A stretch of 64,000 nt of DNA, taken from the NCBI RefSeq assembly GCF_013423485.1, contig NZ_JABFFR010000009.1, positions 124,001-188,000 of the forward strand. The letters run 5' to 3'. Shown here piece by piece: positions 10,302 through 18,764 of this stretch; within the stretch, counting starts at the first letter, position 1, and every line of letters starts with the position of its first letter. Origin of the DNA: Azospirillum oleiclasticum (lineage in GTDB: Bacteria > Pseudomonadota > Alphaproteobacteria > Azospirillales > Azospirillaceae). A model generated the notes under the pieces. That model was given only the letters and a program-made list of their open reading frames with translations, did no database searches and was not told the DNA's origin. The position numbers and the translations under genes are program-made.

Positions 10302-11735
10302 ATGAGCGCCCTTGCCGTCACCGACGATCTGTTCTTCAACCGCGCCGGCCTGGACCGCGCCCGCGTGGAAGGGATCGCCTCCGAAGCCCTGCATGGCGCC
10401 GACGACGGAGAGCTGTTCCTCGAATACTCGCAGAGCGAGAGCCTGGGCTGGGACGACGGCAAGCTGAAGGCCGCCAGCTTCGACACCACCCAGGGCTTCG
10501 GCCTGCGCGCCATCGCCGGCGAATCCGCCGGCTACGCCCACGCCTCGGTGCTCGACGAGGCAGCCATCCGCCGCGCCGCCGACACCGTGCGCGCCGTGCA
10601 CGCCGGCCATGACGGCACGCTGGCGGAGCCGCCGGTCGGCACCAACCGCGCCCTCTACATGCCGGAGAACCCGCTGCACCTCGTCCCCTTCGAGGACAAG
10701 GTCAGGCTGCTGGCCGCCATCGACGCCTACGCCCGCGGCAAGGATCCGCGCGTGCGGCAGGTGAGCTGCTCGATCAGCGGCGAGTGGCAGGCGGTGCAGA
10801 TCATTCGCGGCGACGGGCTGCGGGTGGCCGACCTGCGTCCGCTGGTGCGCCTGAACGTTTCCGTCGTCGTGCAGGACGGCGAACGGATGGAAAGCGGCGG
10901 CCACGGCGGTGGCGGCCGGGTCACCTACGAGCAGTACATGCAGCCGGAGACCTGGCAGGCTTTTGTTGACGAGGCGCTGCGCCAGGCGCTGGTGAACCTG
11001 CAGTCGGTGCCGGCCCCGGCCGGCGAGATGACGGTGGTGCTCGGCAACGGCTGGCCCGGCATCCTGCTGCACGAGGCCATCGGCCACGGGCTGGAGGGCG
11101 ACTTCAACCGCAAGAAGACCTCCGCCTTCGCCGGGCTGATGGGCCAGCGCATCGCCGCCCCCGGCGTCACCATCGTGGACGACGGCACCATCGAGAACCG
11201 CCGCGGCTCCATCACCGTGGACGACGAGGGCACGCCCGGCCAGTGCACCACCCTGATCGAGGACGGCATCCTCGTCGGCTACATGCAGGACCGCATGAAC
11301 GCCCGGCTGATGGGCATGCGCCCGACGGGCAACGGCCGCCGGCAGAGCTTCGCCTACCACCCGATGCCGCGCATGACCAACACGGTGATGCGCCCCGGCA
11401 ACCACGCGCCGGAGGAGATCATCGCCTCGGTGAAGAAGGGTCTCTACGCCAAGAATTTCGGTGGCGGGCAGGTGGACATCACCTCGGGCAAGTTCGTGTT
11501 CTCGGCCTCCGAGGCCTACCTGATCGAGGACGGCAAGCTGGGCGCCGCGGTCAAGGGCGCCACGCTGATCGGCAACGGCCCCGACAGCCTGACCCGCGTC
11601 AGCATGATCGGCAACGACACGGCACTCGACCCCGGCGTCGGCACCTGTGGCAAGGACGGCCAGGGCGTGCCGGTCGGAGTCGGCCAGCCGACGCTGCGGC
11701 TGGACGGGCTGACGGTCGGCGGCACCGCGGCCTGA
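10302..11735 (+). CDS. tldD: Metalloprotease TldD
   Basis: TldD subunit of the TldD/TldE (PmbA) zinc metalloprotease, which degrades unfolded or modified peptides in the cytoplasm; known roles include processing microcin B17 and degrading CcdA. The zinc motif HExxxH is intact (His257, Glu258, His262 in [13 protein letters not shown]). The C-terminal signature GxAYLIEDG...LIGNGP...MIGND is present. The ATG at 10302 follows GGAG at good spacing; the open frame before it (from 10188) reads through the intergenic region. The partner gene tldE is not in the window. tldD next to ctaC is a conserved alphaproteobacterial arrangement, here separated by DUF3422. Confidence 0.96.
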   Translation: MSALAVTDDLFFNRAGLDRARVEGIASEALHGADDGELFLEYSQSESLGWDDGKLKAASFDTTQGFGLRAIAGESAGYAHASVLDEAAIRRAADTVRAVHAGHDGTLAEPPVGTNRALYMPENPLHLVPFEDKVRLLAAIDAYARGKDPRVRQVSCSISGEWQAVQIIRGDGLRVADLRPLVRLNVSVVVQDGERMESGGHGGGGRVTYEQYMQPETWQAFVDEALRQALVNLQSVPAPAGEMTVVLGNGWPGILLHEAIGHGLEGDFNRKKTSAFAGLMGQRIAAPGVTIVDDGTIENRRGSITVDDEGTPGQCTTLIEDGILVGYMQDRMNARLMGMRPTGNGRRQSFAYHPMPRMTNTVMRPGNHAPEEIIASVKKGLYAKNFGGGQVDITSGKFVFSASEAYLIEDGKLGAAVKGATLIGNGPDSLTRVSMIGNDTALDPGVGTCGKDGQGVPVGVGQPTLRLDGLTVGGTAA

Positions 11736-11755
11736 CCGCCCAACGGAGGGAAGGC

Positions 11756-11782
11756 GCCGCGGCCGGTTCAACCGGCCGTGGC
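11756..11782. terminator. Hairpin between convergent tldD and MlaA-like gene
   Basis: Arms of 13 bases (gccgcggccggtt and its partner with one G-T pair) around a one-base centre. It lies just after tldD and overlaps the last codons of the convergent gene. There is no T-run on either side, so it is a candidate bidirectional transcription barrier rather than a textbook terminator. Confidence 0.45.
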
Positions 11783-12439
11783 GGCAACCTCGCAGCCGGA
11801 CCGTTCCAGCCACGCCATGTAGTCGGCCTGGCGGCGGACCGGCCCGACGTCGCCGGACGCGACCAGTCCTTCCAGGGCAGCGGCGGTGGCGACGAGATCG
11901 AGCACCACGCTGGCGACGGCCACCTCCACGGACACGTAGCTGAGCGCCCAGGTCGATCCCACCATCACCGCCAGCGCTGCGCTCAGCACACCGGCCGACG
12001 ATGCGCCGGCACCCGGCACCTCCACGTACCGTCCGGCCGGGATACCGGCCGCGCACACCCCTTCCGAGAAGTATTTCTTCGGCACCGTGAAACCGGCGGC
12101 CGACGCGACATCCATGACGCCCAGCAGCCCGGCCGTCGAGTTGATGCCGAAGCGGACCATCGACTCACCGGCCTTCGCGCCCTCCCCGGCCATCGCCCAG
12201 GACAGGGCGGTCACCGGCTCGGTCAGGTTGGCGTAGGCGTTCGCCCCCATCGCCTGCATGAAGGGCGGCAGCTTCCGATAGGCGTCGAGTGCCGGAACGA
12301 CCACATGGCCGGCCAACGTGTGGTTGATCGCGAGGGTGGCGGCGTTGAACGCATCCAGCCCGTCGGCACGGGCAGTTCCGGCACCGAACGCGGTCAGGAG
12401 GATGAGGACGCCAAGAGTGCGGCGGAACGCGGCGGCCAT
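11768..12439 (-). CDS. MlaA/VacJ-like exported protein without lipobox
   Basis: A 223-residue exported protein resembling MlaA (VacJ), the outer-membrane component that removes misplaced phospholipids. Family-like segments are [20 protein letters not shown], the NLTEPVTAL segment and [16 protein letters not shown]. It has a cleavable-looking signal peptide (residues 1-25, ending ARA-DG) but no Cys at the cleavage site, so it should not be a lipoprotein as classical MlaA is. The region after the INSTAGL motif is divergent and has extra hydrophobic stretches ([18 protein letters not shown]). No mla transport genes are adjacent. MlaA-like is well supported; the same function is an inference. Confidence 0.7.
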   Translation of the reverse strand: MAAAFRRTLGVLILLTAFGAGTARADGLDAFNAATLAINHTLAGHVVVPALDAYRKLPPFMQAMGANAYANLTEPVTALSWAMAGEGAKAGESMVRFGINSTAGLLGVMDVASAAGFTVPKKYFSEGVCAAGIPAGRYVEVPGAGASSAGVLSAALAVMVGSTWALSYVSVEVAVASVVLDLVATAAALEGLVASGDVGPVRRQADYMAWLERSGCEVAATAG

Positions 12440-12628
12440 GGGACTCCCCGGATGGGTGACGATAGCCCCATTGTTCTTGGCAAATCGACGGAGCGCAAGC
12501 CTTGCCGTCCTTTCCGTGCGAATCGGCCGACACGGATTGGTTTGCGGCAGGATGCCGCAAGCCGGCCGGATGTCATCGGACTGACACGGGTCGGCGCGAG
12601 CATGGCGGTGCCCACCCAGGAGACCACC

Positions 12629-12943
12629 ATGCTCCGTCCTCCGCGCGTCGATCCGTCCCGACGTTCCCTGCTCCGCCTCGTCCTTGCGCTCGCCGCCTTG
12701 GGGTTTCCGGCTGCCGTCGTCCGGCGCGCGGCGCTGGCCGCCGACCCGCGTCTGGGTGAGATCTGGCGCTGCGGCGCCAGCGAGTGCCCCGGTTACGAAT
12801 ACGACCCTCTGCTGGGCGATCCCGACAGTGGCGTCGCTCCCGGAACGGCGTTCCAGGATCTGCCGGACGACTGGTTCTGCCCGCGCTGCGGCGCCGGCAA
12901 GAGCGAATTCCGGCGCCTCTCGGCATCAACGATAAAATCGTAG
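12629..12943 (+). CDS. Exported rubredoxin with Tat-like signal
   Basis: A 104-residue protein with an N-terminal twin-arginine-like signal ([17 protein letters not shown], Arg11-Arg12) and a C-terminal rubredoxin domain. The iron ligands are Cys48, Cys53, Cys84 and Cys87; the core [17 protein letters not shown] and WFCPRCG is typical. The first ligand pair is spaced CX4C instead of the usual CX2C. A Tat signal suggests export with the iron site folded. The role is electron transfer; the partner is unknown and no redox gene is adjacent. The start ATG at 12629 has AGGAG seven bases upstream and is preferred to the ATG at 12602. Confidence 0.82.
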   Translation: MLRPPRVDPSRRSLLRLVLALAALGFPAAVVRRAALAADPRLGEIWRCGASECPGYEYDPLLGDPDSGVAPGTAFQDLPDDWFCPRCGAGKSEFRRLSASTIKS

Positions 12944-12971
12944 CGAGATTTTAATTTTTCCTGTATATATT
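12934..12971 (+). promoter_or_regulatory. AT-rich promoter/operator region of the Lrp gene
   Basis: An AT-rich patch in otherwise GC-rich DNA. It holds an inverted repeat AAAATC-N7-GATTTT (12934-12952) followed by a T-rich run and a TATATT box at 12966-12971, only six bases before the Lrp ATG. This would place the transcript start at or next to the start codon. AT-rich operators are usual for Lrp/AsnC proteins, so autoregulation is plausible. The weak hairpin plus T-rich tract could also end the rubredoxin transcript. Confidence 0.4.
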
Positions 12972-12977
12972 GCTGTC

Positions 12978-13427
12978 ATGGACGAGATTGACAGAAAATT
13001 GATTGCGCACGCCCAGAATGACGGACGCGCCTCCTACGCCGAGATGGGGGCCGCCGTGGGGCTGTCCGTGTCGGCGGTGAACGAGCGGCTGAAGAAGCTG
13101 CAGGCGTCCGGTGCCATCACCGGCTGGGGCGCCCGTGCGTCGGCGGAGGCGCTGGGGCTGGACCTGCTGGCCTTCGTGCATGTGTTGCTGGAGCGGCCGG
13201 AGCACGAAGCGGCCTTCCGGCAGACCATGCGCGACACCCCCGCGGTGCAGGAATGCCACCACGTGACGGGGGAATGGTCCTACCTGCTCAAGGTCCGGGT
13301 GGCGAACACCGCGGCGCTGGAGCGCTTCCTGACCGAGCGGCTGAAGACGGTGCCGGGGCTGGGCCGCTCGCACACGGTGATCGTGCTGTCCACGGTCAAG
13401 GAAACCCCCGCCCTGCCCACGGAGTGA
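12978..13427 (+). CDS. Lrp/AsnC family transcriptional regulator
   Basis: A 149-residue regulator with an N-terminal winged helix-turn-helix (DRKLI...GRASYAEMGAAVGLSVSAVNERLKKL, about residues 4-45) and a C-terminal RAM/ligand-binding domain (about 65-140, with GEWSYLLKVRV). It lacks the Lys/Arg-rich extension of Lrp itself and fits the AsnC-like group that senses amino acids. It ends four bases before a LysE-type exporter, so the simplest reading is a regulator that induces its own exporter when an amino acid accumulates. No clear Shine-Dalgarno is seen, which together with the close TATATT box suggests a leaderless mRNA. Confidence 0.92.
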   Translation: MDEIDRKLIAHAQNDGRASYAEMGAAVGLSVSAVNERLKKLQASGAITGWGARASAEALGLDLLAFVHVLLERPEHEAAFRQTMRDTPAVQECHHVTGEWSYLLKVRVANTAALERFLTERLKTVPGLGRSHTVIVLSTVKETPALPTE

Positions 13428-13431
13428 CGCG

Positions 13432-14064
13432 ATGGACGTGTTGGCTTTTTTGGCAAAGGGCCTGCTGGTCGGATTCTCGATCGCGGCACCGGTCGGGCCG
13501 ATCGGGCTGCTGTGCATCCGCCGCACGCTGGCGGACGGGGCGGCCGCCGGATTCGCCAGCGGTCTGGGGGCGGCGAGCGCCGATGCGGTCTATGGCGCCA
13601 TCGCCGGCTTCGGGCTGGCCGCGGTCACCGACTGGATGATGGGGTGGGAAGCCGCCCTGCGGCTGGCCGGCGGGCTGGTGCTGCTGTGGCTCGGGCTGGC
13701 CACCCTGCGCGCACGCCCGGCCGAACGGGCGGCGGAGGCGCCGGGCGCGGCCGGTCTCGCCGGGGCCTACGCCAGCACCTTCGCGCTGACGCTCGCCAAT
13801 CCGGCGACCATCGTCAGCTTCCTGGCGGTGTTCGGGGGGCTCGGGCTGGCCGGCGGGTCGGACTGGACCGGTGCGGCGGCGCTGGTGTCCGGTGTCTTCG
13901 CCGGCTCCGCCCTGTGGTGGCTTGGCCTCAGCACAGGGATCGGACTCCTGCGGGCCAAAGTCACGATCAGGGCGATGCTGTGGATCAACCGTGTATCGGG
14001 CATGATCCTGATGGGATTCGGCGTCGTGGCGCTCGCCACTCTTCTGCCGGTCCTCAGGAGCTGA
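13432..14064 (+). CDS. LysE/RhtB-type amino acid exporter
   Basis: A 210-residue inner-membrane protein with about six hydrophobic segments and the family hallmark near the N-terminus (AAPVGPIGLLCIRRTLADG...GLGAASADA). A second conserved stretch is FALTLANPATIVSFLAVFGGLG. The family exports amino acids and derivatives; the substrate is not readable. It follows the Lrp/AsnC gene by four bases, so the two are almost certainly one transcript. Confidence 0.92.
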   Translation: MDVLAFLAKGLLVGFSIAAPVGPIGLLCIRRTLADGAAAGFASGLGAASADAVYGAIAGFGLAAVTDWMMGWEAALRLAGGLVLLWLGLATLRARPAERAAEAPGAAGLAGAYASTFALTLANPATIVSFLAVFGGLGLAGGSDWTGAAALVSGVFAGSALWWLGLSTGIGLLRAKVTIRAMLWINRVSGMILMGFGVVALATLLPVLRS

Positions 14065-14070
14065 TGCCGC

Positions 14071-14202
14071 TTACAGGAAGCTGAATGTCAGCGGTCCACC
14101 CAACAGGGCCGCGGCCGCAACCAGCAGAACCACCGCGCCAACCCGCTCCACCGCGGTCCAACGCTGCCAATCCTTGCGAAAGCTCTTCAACTGATCTGCC
14201 AT
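14071..14202 (-). CDS. Small single-helix membrane protein
   Basis: A 43-residue frame: a charged N-terminal half (MADQLKSFRKDWQRWT) followed by a hydrophobic helix (VGAVVLLVAAAALLGGPLTF). It has an ATG with a GAGG-containing purine stretch just upstream and ends with TAA seven bases after the convergent exporter stop. It is not a recognised family. Layout and ribosome-binding site argue for a real small gene, but conservation is untested. Confidence 0.5.
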   Translation of the reverse strand: MADQLKSFRKDWQRWTAVERVGAVVLLVAAAALLGGPLTFSFL

Positions 14203-14559
14203 GGCATCCTCGGCGCCACATGAACTCAGGTCTTAGCACCTGCAACACATAGCAACGACACTGCGGCCAATCAATTGACCAGTGGTTAACGCCGCGGGGT
14301 GGTCTTGTGATCGTCAGGGCTCGTTGTAAAAATGTCTCAGGTCGGCCAGTGGTTCCCATGACCTGGATCAAATTTTGGGTAAGTTGCCACACCCCATGTT
14401 TCGTATCCGTCACCTGTGTTGTGCGTCCGTCGCATATAACCCTTGCGAAATGGGTAGAGCCGATGCGACCACCGGCCACTGGCAAGCTCCGGACGAGGGC
14501 CCACATTCCGGCAGGCTCCGAGGCCGCCGGGCTCTGAGACCGCCAGACTCTGAAGAAGG
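14203..14559. other. Intergenic region without gene
   Basis: 357 bases of lower GC between the small membrane protein and the divergent patatin gene. It should hold promoters for both. I see no structured RNA, repeat or convincing promoter hexamer pair. Frames crossing it are short-codon-biased shadows of no recognisable family. Confidence 0.4.
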
Positions 14560-15507
14560 ATGCGGACGGTGCAGGCACGAAGGATCGGTCTGGCCCTGGG
14601 CAGCGGAGCGGCGCGCGGGTGGGCCCACATCGGGGTGCTGCGGGCACTGGCCGAGATCGGCGTGGAGCCGGACATCCTCTGCGGCACCAGCATCGGCGCC
14701 TGTGTCGCCGCCGCCCACCTCACCGACCAGCTCGACGAGCTTCAGGGCTGGGCACAGAACATGGGCCTGCTGGGCATGCTCGGGCTGATCGACCTGACCA
14801 TGCGGCGCGGCGGGCTGGTGTCGGCCGAACGGGCCTTCGAGCGCTTCCGCAACGCGCGCACCGAGGTGCGCATCGAGGACCTGCCAAGACCCTTCGCCGC
14901 CGTGGCCTGCGAGCTGGGCACGGGGCGGGAGATCTGGCTGCGCGACGGGCCGCTGCTCGACGCGGTGCGCGCGTCGGCCGCCATGGCCGGGCTGTTCCCG
15001 GCCGTGCGCCGCGATGGACACTGGTTGACCGACGGGGCGCTGGTCAACCCGGTGCCGGTGTCGCTGTGCCGGGCGCTGGGGGCGGACGTGGTGATCGCGG
15101 TCAACCTGAACAGCGAGATCGCGGCCTTGCCCCGCCCGGTGGTGCCGGCCACCCAGACGGCACAGGCGGCCCCCACCGCCCCGCCGCTCGGCCAGATCAC
15201 CCAGCAGATGGCCGCCTGGCTCGGCCGCAAGCCCGGCGAGCGGGCGGGCGTCATCACCGGCGACCCGGCCGGCCCGCCGCAACCCAGCCCGACGGTGATG
15301 GAGACCATCGCCGGCTCGCTCGACATCATGCAGGACCGCATCACCCGCGCCCGCCTCGCCGGCGAACCGCCCGACGTGCTGATCGCCCCCCGCCTCGGCC
15401 ACATCGGCATCCTGGAGTTCGACCGCGTGCAGGAGGTGATGGCCATCGGCTACGACGCCGCCCGCATCGCCGGACCGGCGATCGAGATGGCGCTCAAGCG
15501 GGCCTGA
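14560..15507 (+). CDS. Patatin-like phospholipase (RssA type)
   Basis: A 315-residue patatin-domain protein, likely a serine lipid acyl hydrolase. It has the oxyanion loop GSGAARGWAHIG at the start, the nucleophile elbow GTSIG (Ser about residue 45), and the catalytic dyad Asp in DGALVNPVPV. The patatin domain covers about residues 8-195. The C-terminal third contains an Ala/Pro-rich linker and a conserved-looking tail (PDVLIAPRLGHIGILEFDR), typical of RssA-like proteins. No signal peptide is seen, so it is probably cytoplasmic or membrane-associated. The start ATG lies after a GAAGGATG stretch. Confidence 0.9.
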   Translation: MRTVQARRIGLALGSGAARGWAHIGVLRALAEIGVEPDILCGTSIGACVAAAHLTDQLDELQGWAQNMGLLGMLGLIDLTMRRGGLVSAERAFERFRNARTEVRIEDLPRPFAAVACELGTGREIWLRDGPLLDAVRASAAMAGLFPAVRRDGHWLTDGALVNPVPVSLCRALGADVVIAVNLNSEIAALPRPVVPATQTAQAAPTAPPLGQITQQMAAWLGRKPGERAGVITGDPAGPPQPSPTVMETIAGSLDIMQDRITRARLAGEPPDVLIAPRLGHIGILEFDRVQEVMAIGYDAARIAGPAIEMALKRA

Positions 15508-15530
15508 GCAAGGGGGTGTGTCCGGAGGGA

Positions 15531-15607
15531 TGGTGTCCGCGGCGGGATTCGAACCCACGGCCCCAGGATTAGGAATCCTGTGCTCTATCCTGCTGAGCTA
15601 CGCGGAC
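15531..15607 (-). tRNA. tRNA-Arg (anticodon CCT)
   Basis: Read on the minus strand this 77-base gene folds as a cloverleaf. The acceptor GTCCGCG pairs with CGCGGAC, the D-arm is GCTC..GAGC, the anticodon stem is CAGGA/TCCTG around loop TTCCTAA (anticodon CCT, decoding AGG), and the T-loop is GGTTCGAATCC. The discriminator A and the CCA end are encoded. It lies between the patatin gene and an acidic repeat protein, reading against both. Confidence 0.97.
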
Positions 15608-15721
15608 ACGTGATCCCATCCTTACCGCCAAACGGGTCGTGTGGCAACACGCCGGCGCGGCACCGACCGGAGGAGCCCGAACGTGGTGGTTCGCCACCGT
15701 GCCGCCGTGTAGGATGCGCCG

Positions 15722-16888
15722 ATGGTCCGTATGCTGTTCCTTCGCGACATCGACACCGACGTGGACATCCGCTGCCGGGACTGCGGCCATGGCGGGGTGC
15801 TGCCGCGCGCGATGCTGGTGCGGCGGTTCGGGCCGAGCTATCCGGTGCTGTCCATTGCGCCGCATTACCGCTGCTCCCGCTGCGACTCGCGGGACACCGA
15901 ATGCCGCCCGGCCCCGCCGCCGGAGCCCGAGGTGTCGTTCGGAGCCGGCGCGCCGGCGGACGACGGCGGTGCCGCGTTCGACGCCACCATCGCGGCGCTG
16001 CGCGGGATGGTCGATGCCGCGCAGGAATACCGCACCGGGCCGGCGGCTGCCGCCGATGAGGATCCCGACGACACGGTGATCCGTCCGTCGGCGCGCAATG
16101 CGCTGTGGGAGGAGCTTGCGGAACCGTCGCTCCCTCCGGAGGAGGCCGACGCGGACGACGGGTGGTCGCGACCGCCGGCGGCGTTCCACGAGCCGGTGGC
16201 GGCGGACCCGCCGGAGGAGCAGGAACCCGACGGGTCCGGCCTGCCGCCGGATTTCGCAGCCCTGTTCGAACGCGCCTACGCCGACGATCCGGAGGAGGAC
16301 GCCCCCCCGCCACAGCGGGACCGGCCGGTCTTCACAGCCGACTGGGACGACGAGGAGCCAGACGGGGAGGAGCCAGACGGGGAGGAGCCAGACGGGGAGG
16401 AGCCAGACGGGGAGGAGCCAGACGGGGAGGAGCCAGACGGGGAGGAGGCGGACGCGGATGTCCGCGCTCTGTTCGCCGATCCCCCGGACAGGGCCCCCGC
16501 GGTGATGACCGACGCGGAGGAGGAGCCGGAACCGTCCGACGCGGAAATCCTCTCCTTCGCCATCCGCGACCGCGACGAGGACAGCGCCCCTCGCAACCGG
16601 CGCTCCACCGCCGCCAGGGCGGAGGATGAGTCCGACGCCACGCTCAGCATGCAGAAGACGCTGGCCGCCCTGCGCGGGATGATCGAGAACGCGGCGGCCG
16701 AACCGGGAGATCTGCCGCCGCCGACGAAGGCGCCGCCCCCGCAACCACCGGCCAAGCCGCCCACCGGCACCGGCGCGGCCTCGCTGGACGACACGCTGGC
16801 GAAGCTCCGCGGCCTGCTGGATCTGGAAAACCCCGGCGACGACGGCGGGCGGAACGGGGAGCGGCCGACCGGCGGACGGCGGCGTTAG
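15722..16888 (+). CDS. Acidic, disordered protein with zinc ribbon and repeats
   Basis: Unrecognised 388-residue protein. Residues 17-60 carry two Cys pairs (CRDC and CSRC) that look like a treble-clef/zinc ribbon. The rest is acidic, Pro- and Glu-rich and probably disordered, with six perfect EEPDG repeats (about residues 211-240). A short helical motif, approximately DxTxAxLRGM/L plus acidic residues, occurs three times: TIAALRGMVD near residue 95, TLAALRGMIE near 315, and TLAKLRGLLD at the C-terminus. This spacing suggests a tether with three similar docking helices. Its last bases overlap the convergent DUF2726 gene by four. The start ATG follows AGGA; Met4 is an alternative. Confidence 0.65.
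   Translation: MVRMLFLRDIDTDVDIRCRDCGHGGVLPRAMLVRRFGPSYPVLSIAPHYRCSRCDSRDTECRPAPPPEPEVSFGAGAPADDGGAAFDATIAALRGMVDAAQEYRTGPAAAADEDPDDTVIRPSARNALWEELAEPSLPPEEADADDGWSRPPAAFHEPVAADPPEEQEPDGSGLPPDFAALFERAYADDPEEDAPPPQRDRPVFTADWDDEEPDGEEPDGEEPDGEEPDGEEPDGEEPDGEEADADVRALFADPPDRAPAVMTDAEEEPEPSDAEILSFAIRDRDEDSAPRNRRSTAARAEDESDATLSMQKTLAALRGMIENAAAEPGDLPPPTKAPPPQPPAKPPTGTGAASLDDTLAKLRGLLDLENPGDDGGRNGERPTGGRRR
16352..16441 (+). repeat. Six perfect 15-base tandem repeats
   Basis: Unit gaggagccagacggg, six identical copies followed by a partial seventh, in frame inside the acidic protein gene (EEPDG each). Identity at all third positions indicates recent expansion and likely length variation between strains. 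Confidence 0.95.
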
Positions 16889-17427
16889 GCCCCGGTGTCG
16901 GCCGGCGGCCCGGGCGGCGGGGCCTGCGTCATCACGGCGGCGATCATGGACAGCCAGTCGGGCCGGCGGCCGGGCTGGATGTGCCGGACCGGCAGGCCGG
17001 CCTGCCGGTAGGCGGCGTCGTTCTCCGCGTCGCGGCGGCGGCGGTTCGGCTGGCGGTGACTGCTGTCATCCAGTTCGATGACCAGCCGCGGCCGTGACTC
17101 GGCATCGATGACGAGAAAATCGACGCTGCGCTGGCGGATCCGGCGGTGCGCCGCGGAACGTGCCTGTTCCGATCCGCCGATGACCGACAGGAAATCGCCC
17201 ACGCGCACCTGCGGGCAGACATGCCAGTCCGGCGGAACGGCGGTGCGGAGGGCGGCCAGCGCCTCCCGCTCCCACGGTGATAACAACACCCGCAACGCGT
17301 GCCGCGGCTCCGCGCCGAAGACGAGTCGGCGCAGGGCCGGCAGCAGGACGACCAGCAGAAGAACGCCGATCACCAGCGCGGCGGGCAGCACGCCGGTCGT
17401 CGCGAACAACGCACTCAACTGGTCCAC
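16885..17427 (-). CDS. Membrane-anchored DUF2726 protein
   Basis: A 180-residue protein with one N-terminal membrane helix (about residues 12-34) and a cytoplasmic DUF2726 domain. The domain has a nuclease-like core: VDFLVIDAESRPRLVIELDDSSH followed by a basic stretch and a C-terminal LPVRHI strand, reminiscent of PD-(D/E)xK folds (Asp in VDFLV, Glu in VIELD). Activity is not established for the family. The GTG at 17427 is chosen because a strong AGGGAGGA site precedes it; the longer open frame into folC lacks support. It is 37 bases downstream of folC on the same strand. Confidence 0.85.
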   Translation of the reverse strand: MDQLSALFATTGVLPAALVIGVLLLVVLLPALRRLVFGAEPRHALRVLLSPWEREALAALRTAVPPDWHVCPQVRVGDFLSVIGGSEQARSAAHRRIRQRSVDFLVIDAESRPRLVIELDDSSHRQPNRRRRDAENDAAYRQAGLPVRHIQPGRRPDWLSMIAAVMTQAPPPGPPADTGA

Positions 17428-17464
17428 GGGTTCCTCCCTGTCCGGGTGGTCGGCATGGGCGGCC

Positions 17465-18751
17465 TCACCCGTTCTCCGCCAGAACCGATCCTGCCAGATA
17501 GAGCGAGCCGCAGACCAGCACACGCGCCGGGGGACCGCCGGCTTCCAGAATGGCGTCGAGCGCCGCCGCCACCGACCGCACCGCGACGGCATCCGCGATC
17601 CCCACCGCGCGCGCGGCGGCGGCGGCGGCGGCCGCGTCCAGCGACGCCTCCTCGCTCGGGATGTGCACCGCGCGCAGGCGACCGATGTGGGGGGCGAGCG
17701 GGGCCAGGAACTCCTCCGGCTGCTTGCTGCTCAGCATGCCGTAGACGGCGTGCAGCGGCTTGGCGTCGGCCCGCGTCCAGGCCGCCGCCTGCGCCGCCAG
17801 CACCTCGCCGGCTGAATCGTTGTGCCCGCCGTCCAGCCACAGCTCCCACCCCGGCGGCAACCGCTCCGCCAGCGGGCCGCGGGTCAGCCGTTGCAGGCGC
17901 GCCGGCCATTCCACCGTCGCCATGCCCCGCCGCACCGCGTCGTCCGGCACGGTCATCGACAGCGCGCCGAGGCAGGCGATGGCCACGCCGGCGTTGACGA
18001 ACTGATGGGCGCCGGGCAGCGCCGGGGCCGGCAGGTCGAGCCCCCGGCCCGGCCCCTCGAACCGGAAGCCGCCGTCCGGCAACGGCTCCACCCGCCAGTC
18101 CACCACAGGCGCGCCGAGCGCCGCGGCGCGGTCGCGGAACAGGCGGGTCACCACGGAGTCCGGCTGCGGCGCGAAGACGGCCGGCACGCCGGGCTTCAGG
18201 ATGCCGGCCTTCTCGCCCGCGATCGCCTCCAGCGTGTCGCCCAGGAACTGGCGGTGGTCGTAGGAGATGCGGGTGATGGCGGTCACCGCCGGGCGGTCGA
18301 TCACGTTGGTGGCGTCCAGCCGCCCGCCCAGCCCCACCTCCAGCAGCAGGACATCCGCCGGGTTGCGGGAGAAGGCGAGGAAGGCCGCGGCGGTCGTCAC
18401 CTCGAAGAAGGTTATGGGACCGCCGTCGTTGGCCGCCTCCACCTCCTCCAGCAGGGCGGTGAGGGCGTCGTCGCCGATCAGCCGGCCGGCCAACCGGATG
18501 CGCTCGTGGAAGCGCACGAGATGCGGTGAGGTGTAGGCGTGCACCCGGTGCCCCGCCGCCTCCAGCATGGCACGCAGGAAGGCGACGGTGGAGCCCTTGC
18601 CGTTGGTGCCGGCCACATGGACCACCGGCGGCAGGCGCCGTTCCGGATGGTCCAGCGCGGCCAGCAGCCGCTCCAACCGCTCCAGCGACAGGTCGATGAC
18701 CTTCGGGTGCAGGGCCTTCAGCCGGTCGAGAACCGGGTCGGAACCGGCCAT
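17465..18751 (-). CDS. folC: Folylpolyglutamate/dihydrofolate synthase
   Basis: Mur-ligase-type enzyme that adds glutamate to dihydropteroate and folates in the cytoplasm. It has the P-loop GTNGKGS (about residues 47-53), the SPHLVRFHERI motif, the EVGLGGRLDATNV motif, and the family DGGHN segment near residue 305. 428 residues is a normal length. The ATG at 18751 lies 13 bases after the accD stop, and the order accD-folC downstream of trpA is a common proteobacterial operon. Confidence 0.96.
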   Translation of the reverse strand: MAGSDPVLDRLKALHPKVIDLSLERLERLLAALDHPERRLPPVVHVAGTNGKGSTVAFLRAMLEAAGHRVHAYTSPHLVRFHERIRLAGRLIGDDALTALLEEVEAANDGGPITFFEVTTAAAFLAFSRNPADVLLLEVGLGGRLDATNVIDRPAVTAITRISYDHRQFLGDTLEAIAGEKAGILKPGVPAVFAPQPDSVVTRLFRDRAAALGAPVVDWRVEPLPDGGFRFEGPGRGLDLPAPALPGAHQFVNAGVAIACLGALSMTVPDDAVRRGMATVEWPARLQRLTRGPLAERLPPGWELWLDGGHNDSAGEVLAAQAAAWTRADAKPLHAVYGMLSSKQPEEFLAPLAPHIGRLRAVHIPSEEASLDAAAAAAAARAVGIADAVAVRSVAAALDAILEAGGPPARVLVCGSLYLAGSVLAENG

Positions 18752-18764
18752 GGGCGGCACTCCG

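Noticed and set aside
15531..15607. tRNA-Arg as an integration site for a second island
   Set aside because: The tRNA is intact, no integrase or repeated 3' end is seen nearby, and flanking genes have normal composition.
16352..16441. CRISPR-like tandem array
   Set aside because: The units are directly abutting 15-mers with no spacers and are in frame in a coding sequence.
15569..16744. Minus-strand frame with a Pro-Val-Trp-Leu-Leu repeat
   Set aside because: It is the antisense of the six 15-base repeats and of the acidic protein gene, has no ribosome-binding site, and covers the tRNA end region. The plus-strand frame has the better start and a Cys-pair domain.
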